From NCBI GenBank assembly GCA_028703175.1, contig JAQVNJ010000181.1:1-8843 (forward strand): DNA of 8,843 nt. The letters run 5' to 3'. Positions 6,953 through 8,843 of this stretch are shown here, in pieces; positions within the stretch are counted from its first letter, which is position 1; each line of letters opens with the position of its first letter. Below the pieces are notes generated by a model, which did no database searches, was not told the origin of the DNA, and saw only the letters and a program-made list of their open reading frames with translations. The translations under genes and the position numbers were made by a program. Origin of the DNA: JAAYCB01 sp012744395. GTDB taxonomy: Bacteria > Planctomycetota > Planctomycetia > Pirellulales > Thermoguttaceae.

Positions 6953-7084
6953 TCAACTCGAAGCGCTAGTCCGCTTCAGCATCCGTGCCCGCGGCGTGCG
7001 CTTCGCGGTCCGCAGAGACATCCGCGCTGCGGCATGTCTCCCGTGCAGGACCTTGATGCGCGGGGAGCCTCGCGGCGTCCCCAC
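6953..7084 (-). CDS. Possible 43-aa basic peptide inside the structured RNA
   Basis: A perfect AAGGAGG (7095-7089) lies in the loop of the second hairpin, and four bases later a GTG at 7084 opens 43 codons to a TGA at 6955-6953. The product has 9 Arg and 3 Lys and no Asp or Glu, with segments such as SPRIKVLHGRHAAARM and TAKRTPRARM. An in-frame GTG at 7114 would add 10 residues. Spacing from the ribosome site is short. High-Arg, acid-free frames arise easily by chance in GC-rich hairpin sequence, so it is more likely incidental; if real, the transcript would be a dual-function RNA. Confidence 0.2.
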   Translation of the reverse strand: MGTPRGSPRIKVLHGRHAAARMSLRTAKRTPRARMLKRTSASS

Positions 7085-7127
7085 CGTTCCTCCTTGAACG
7101 GCCTCATGAATCACTCATGAGGCGGGC

Positions 7128-7156
7128 AGAATACGGCGAATTCCGAAATGGGTCAA
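7128..7156 (-). promoter_or_regulatory. Sigma70-type promoter for the putative RNA gene
   Basis: On the minus strand TTGACC (7156-7151, 5 of 6 to consensus) is followed by a 17-base spacer and TATTCT (7133-7128, 4 of 6). The predicted start, about 7 bases downstream, coincides with the base of the first hairpin near 7122. Confidence 0.65.
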
Positions 7157-7243
7157 GGCCGACTTTGGAGAGATTTTCGGAAATTTTTCCCGATCGCCGC
7201 AAGTGCTTCAAACGCCACACGTTTGCGGCGGCGGACCGACAAG

Positions 7244-7271
7244 ATTCAGGGTTCAGAACTCAAGGTTCAAA
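7244..7271 (+). repeat. Degenerate heptamer array
   Basis: Four consecutive 7-base units, ATTCAGG, GTTCAGA, ACTCAAG and GTTCAAA, share a GTTCAGG-like consensus. The G-rich strand of the tract before purQ (5150-5176) carries related GGGTTC units, so both may derive from the same class of short intergenic repeat. Confidence 0.5.
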
Positions 7272-7322
7272 ATCCCGGCTCTCCCAGTTGCCGGCGCGAA
7301 GTCCGGAATACTCCGCTGTTTT

Positions 7323-7381
7323 GGAGTGCGGCGGCTCGTCGCCGCTTTGCGGCCCGAAGCGGCGATCCGTCGCCGTACTCC
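7323..7381. repeat. Long imperfect inverted repeat (27-base arms)
   Basis: The arm 7323-7349 pairs with 7355-7381 around a 5-nt loop, with six mismatches in 27 positions. Both arms start GGAGT and contain CGGCG and TCGCCGCTT when read in the same sense. CTGT (7315-7318) and ACAG (7382-7385) can extend the pairing. It lies 27 bases beyond the stop codon of the HD-domain gene, but no T-run follows on either strand, so it looks more like a REP/MITE-type element than a terminator. Confidence 0.65.
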
Positions 7382-7407
7382 ACAGGGAGGCTCCGCCGCC
7401 CGCCCTC

Positions 7408-8013
7408 TTAAGACCCGCCGCCCGCCAGGTATCCCCGCGCTACCGCCTCGTCGATGATTCGCCTTGCGTAGTCCCACAACCGGGGAGCGCCCTCGGCGAT
7501 GTGCTGGTTGCGGGCGACAACCTGCCGGGCCGTGATCCCGTGCGCCAGCCAGGCCTTTCCTTGCGTGTGGTAGTTGTGAAGGATCGGCTGGAGGCGGTCG
7601 AGGGCCGCGGCGAACCGGGCCTCGGGCGATCGCCGGGCCTCGAACTCTTCCCAGAGGTCTCGAAAGGCCGCAGCCTGCCCGTTCGGAAGCAGTCCGAAAA
7701 TCCGCTCGGCGGCCGCCCGCTCGCGCTGCTCCTTGTCTTGCGCGCCCACCTCGTCATAGGCGAACGTGTCGCCCGCGTCGATCTCCACGACGTCGTGGAT
7801 CAGCAACATCTTCAGCGCCTTGAGCAAGTCGATGCCCGGATCGGCGGAGTGTTCGGCCAAGACGACCGCCATCACCGCGATGTGCCAGGAGTGTTCCGCG
7901 TCGTTCTCGCGCCGCGAACCATCGGTGAGCCATGTTTGCCGCAGCACCGTCTTGAGCCGGTCAAGTTCCAGAAGAAAATCAAGCTGACGTTCCACGCGTT
8001 GCTCGGAATCCAA
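7408..8013 (-). CDS. HD-domain phosphohydrolase, YfbR-like (possible 5'-nucleotidase)
   Basis: The 201-aa product is a single all-helical HD domain. Visible residues are H41 in AEHSWH (39-44), H73-D74 in LLIHDVVEID (70-79), E77, D82 in GDTF and D139 in ALDRLQP. The spacing HD-x2-E-x4-D followed by a distant Asp matches E. coli YfbR (H33, H68-D69, E72, D77, D137), a metal-dependent 5'-deoxynucleotidase, and related HDDC2-type proteins. The predicted role is hydrolysis of nucleoside monophosphates in the cytosol; the exact substrate is unknown. The start is TTG at 8013, with GAGGGAGG at 8030-8023 nine bases upstream, the clearest ribosome site in the window. There is no signal peptide or membrane segment. 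No operon partner lies on this strand; the next item in its direction of transcription is the putative RNA gene. Confidence 0.9.
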   Translation of the reverse strand: MDSEQRVERQLDFLLELDRLKTVLRQTWLTDGSRRENDAEHSWHIAVMAVVLAEHSADPGIDLLKALKMLLIHDVVEIDAGDTFAYDEVGAQDKEQRERAAAERIFGLLPNGQAAAFRDLWEEFEARRSPEARFAAALDRLQPILHNYHTQGKAWLAHGITARQVVARNQHIAEGAPRLWDYARRIIDEAVARGYLAGGGS

Positions 8014-8520
8014 CTTCTTCGTCCTCCCTCGGCGGAATTTCGCAGAAAAACGTGTTTCTGAACGATTTGAGGCGATCTTTACCGATCGATGCCCCTATCG
8101 TGCCTGATCCGGCGGGCTGAGACAACCGGTCGGGCCCAGCTTGCGCGGACCTTCCGGCCCGTGGCGGATCGCACGCAAGGCAAGTCCGCGCGGCCGCGCA
8201 GTGAATCACAACGGTTGCTTGCGATCCCCCCGGAATGCAAGCGGGGCAAGAAAACGCGGAAATCGCCCCGCTCTTGCGTTTCGTGATCGCTTGAGGCGGT
8301 GGGGCCCGCCGATGTATAACCAAGCCAAGCAGCGGTGTTGCGTTGGCAATCCTTCCTGGGGACTGTTCCGGTTCTTGTGGCAAGCTTCGCCGCGCGACGA
8401 CTGCCAAGGCGCAATCGCCGCGTAACAGGCCCCTCTTCCTCGGGCAGCGGCGGAACCCAAGCGCAGCAGCGCCCGGCATGCCAAGAAGACTTCCACCCTC
8501 CCAAAGCCGAAAGCCAGACC
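8014..8520. other. Intergenic region, hairpin-rich, no gene recognised
   Basis: It separates two divergent genes. Open frames here read as Arg/Pro/Ala-rich shadow sequence. Perfect inverted repeats are CAGAAA/TTTCTG (8043-8048, 8055-8060), CGGGCC/GGCCCG (8131-8136, 8156-8161), GCGCGGAC/GTCCGCGC (8143-8150, 8184-8191), GCTTGC/GCAAGC (8217-8222, 8237-8242), AGCGGGGC/GCCCCGCT (8240-8247, 8265-8272) and AAACGC/GCGTTT (8252-8257, 8276-8281). TTGGCA and TGCCAA (near 8342-8347 and 8402-8407) could close a longer hairpin in the leader of the exchanger gene. No T-runs follow these stems. Confidence 0.5.
8291..8320 (+). promoter_or_regulatory. Candidate promoter for the exchanger gene
   Basis: TTGAGG (8291-8296) and TATAAC (8315-8320, one mismatch) are separated by 18 bases. 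Transcription from here would give a leader of roughly 190 nt before the ATG at 8521. I looked for a yybP-ykoY-like (Mn) riboswitch pattern in that leader and did not see one. Confidence 0.4.
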
Positions 8521-8843
8521 ATGACGGAATATGTCGTACCCTCGATCCTTATGGCCCTCGGACTGGTGATCCTCACCGGCGGCGGCGAGGTGCTCGTCCG
8601 CGGCGCATCGCGATTGGCGGTCGCCGCCCGCATCTCGCCGCTGGTTGTCGGGCTGACGGTCGTCGCCTACGGCACCAGTTCCCCGGAACTGGCGGTCGCC
8701 ATCCAGGCGAGCCTTGCCGGCCAGGCTGACATCGCCGTCGGCAACGTTGTCGGCAGCAACATCTGCAACGTCTTGCTGGTCCTGGGTTTGTCGGCCCTGG
8801 TTGCCCCGCTGGTCGTGGCCAGCCAACTGATCCGATTCGACGT
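8521..8843 (+). CDS. Na+/Ca2+ exchanger family (CaCA) membrane protein, N-terminal part
   Basis: An inner-membrane cation antiporter, cut by the right edge after 107 codons. The first hydrophobic segment is about residues 5-20, followed by GGGEVLVRGASRLA (20-33). The alpha-1 repeat follows: ISPLVVGLTVVAYGTSSPELAVAI (38-61), with the ion-binding GTSSPEL, and then DIAVGNVVGSNICNVLLVLGLSALV (70-94), the conserved GNVVGSN motif and third membrane segment. This is the YrbG/CaxA-type prokaryotic branch, in which two such repeats form one transporter of about 310-360 aa; the second repeat would lie outside the window. The ion specificity (Ca2+ versus other cations, K+ dependence) cannot be read. The ATG at 8521 fits the family's N-terminus, although no clear Shine-Dalgarno site precedes it. 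Confidence 0.93.
   Translation, partial: MTEYVVPSILMALGLVILTGGGEVLVRGASRLAVAARISPLVVGLTVVAYGTSSPELAVAIQASLAGQADIAVGNVVGSNICNVLLVLGLSALVAPLVVASQLIRFD

Larger units (their letters stand above)
6820..7122 (-). ncRNA. Putative free-standing structured RNA, about 300 nt, family unknown
   Basis: A complete-looking transcription unit: a promoter at 7156-7128, start near 7122, and an intrinsic terminator ending at 6820. In transcript order the hairpins are: 7123-7115/7109-7101 (9 bp, 5-nt loop); 7100-7096/7089-7085 (5 bp, loop AAGGAG); 7082-7062 (8 bp with one bulge and a GCGA tetraloop); 7052-7007 (GGTCC/GGACC, GAGACAT/ATGTCTC, CCGC/GCGG stacked); 6977-6972/6965-6960 (6 bp); 6950-6920 (GAGGCC/GGCCTC plus TCGGG/CCCGA); 6915-6910/6904-6899 (6 bp); and the terminator. 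GTGCC/GGCAC (6985-6989 with 6915-6919) could close a multibranch loop. I looked for tmRNA tRNA-like ends, the RNase P GAGGAAAGUCC core, the SRP tetraloop region and a single 6S-like rod and saw none of them. Some stems may be chance in GC-rich DNA, but stems, promoter and terminator together are hard to dismiss. Confidence 0.65.

Noticed and set aside
6820..7122. Retron msr-msd or group II intron RNA
   Set aside because: No reverse transcriptase is in the window, and no domain V-like hairpin or retron a1/a2 terminal pairing was seen.
7117..8061. 314-codon plus-strand frame opposite the HD-domain gene
   Set aside because: The HD gene has the full metal-site pattern and a Shine-Dalgarno site; the opposite frame is shadow sequence.
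1..8843. CRISPR array, tRNA, rRNA or intact insertion sequence
   Set aside because: No regularly spaced repeats, tRNA cloverleaf motifs, rRNA sequence or intact transposase with terminal repeats were seen.

Overview
GC-rich bacterial DNA, most likely from a planctomycete or a close relative. This assignment is an inference. It rests on a PurL with two PurS-like modules fused at its N-terminus and a separate PurQ, on genes that mostly lack good Shine-Dalgarno sites, and on short G/C-rich telomere-like heptamers and hairpin repeats between genes. No rRNA or other taxonomic marker is present.

Layout, left to right. (1) 1-257, minus: an open frame running off the left edge, resembling the C-terminal part of Rpn-type (PD-(D/E)XK nuclease family transposase) proteins and apparently lacking the catalytic N-terminus. 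(2) 337-1053, minus: aat, leucyl/phenylalanyl-tRNA-protein transferase. (3) 1203-2057, plus: tyrA-type prephenate dehydrogenase, divergent from aat across a 149-base promoter region. (4) 2041-5079, plus: purL, overlapping tyrA by 17 bases. (5) 5178-5972, plus: purQ, after a 98-base spacer that holds a dispersed-type palindrome and a G-quadruplex-capable tract. tyrA, purL and purQ look like one operon. PurL and PurQ together make FGAM synthase, step 4 of purine synthesis; PurQ makes ammonia from glutamine and PurL uses it.

(6) 5973-7407 is accessory or decayed sequence: a small unassigned ORF, a broken RHS/YD-repeat remnant with an in-frame stop, and, on the minus strand, what looks like a complete free-standing non-coding RNA gene of about 300 nt. 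It has a sigma70-type promoter (7156-7128), a run of at least seven hairpins, and a strong intrinsic terminator ending in eight T residues. I recognise no known RNA family in it, and it is the most interesting item here. Between it and the next gene lie a degenerate heptamer array and a 27-base-arm inverted repeat.

(7) 7408-8013, minus: an HD-domain phosphohydrolase with the YfbR-type metal and catalytic residues. (8) 8014-8520: intergenic and hairpin-rich, with a candidate promoter. (9) 8521-8843, plus: the start of a Na+/Ca2+ exchanger-family membrane protein, cut by the right edge.

The housekeeping genes are secure. The RNA gene, the small ORF and the Rpn and RHS remnants rest on sequence patterns alone, with no database search.
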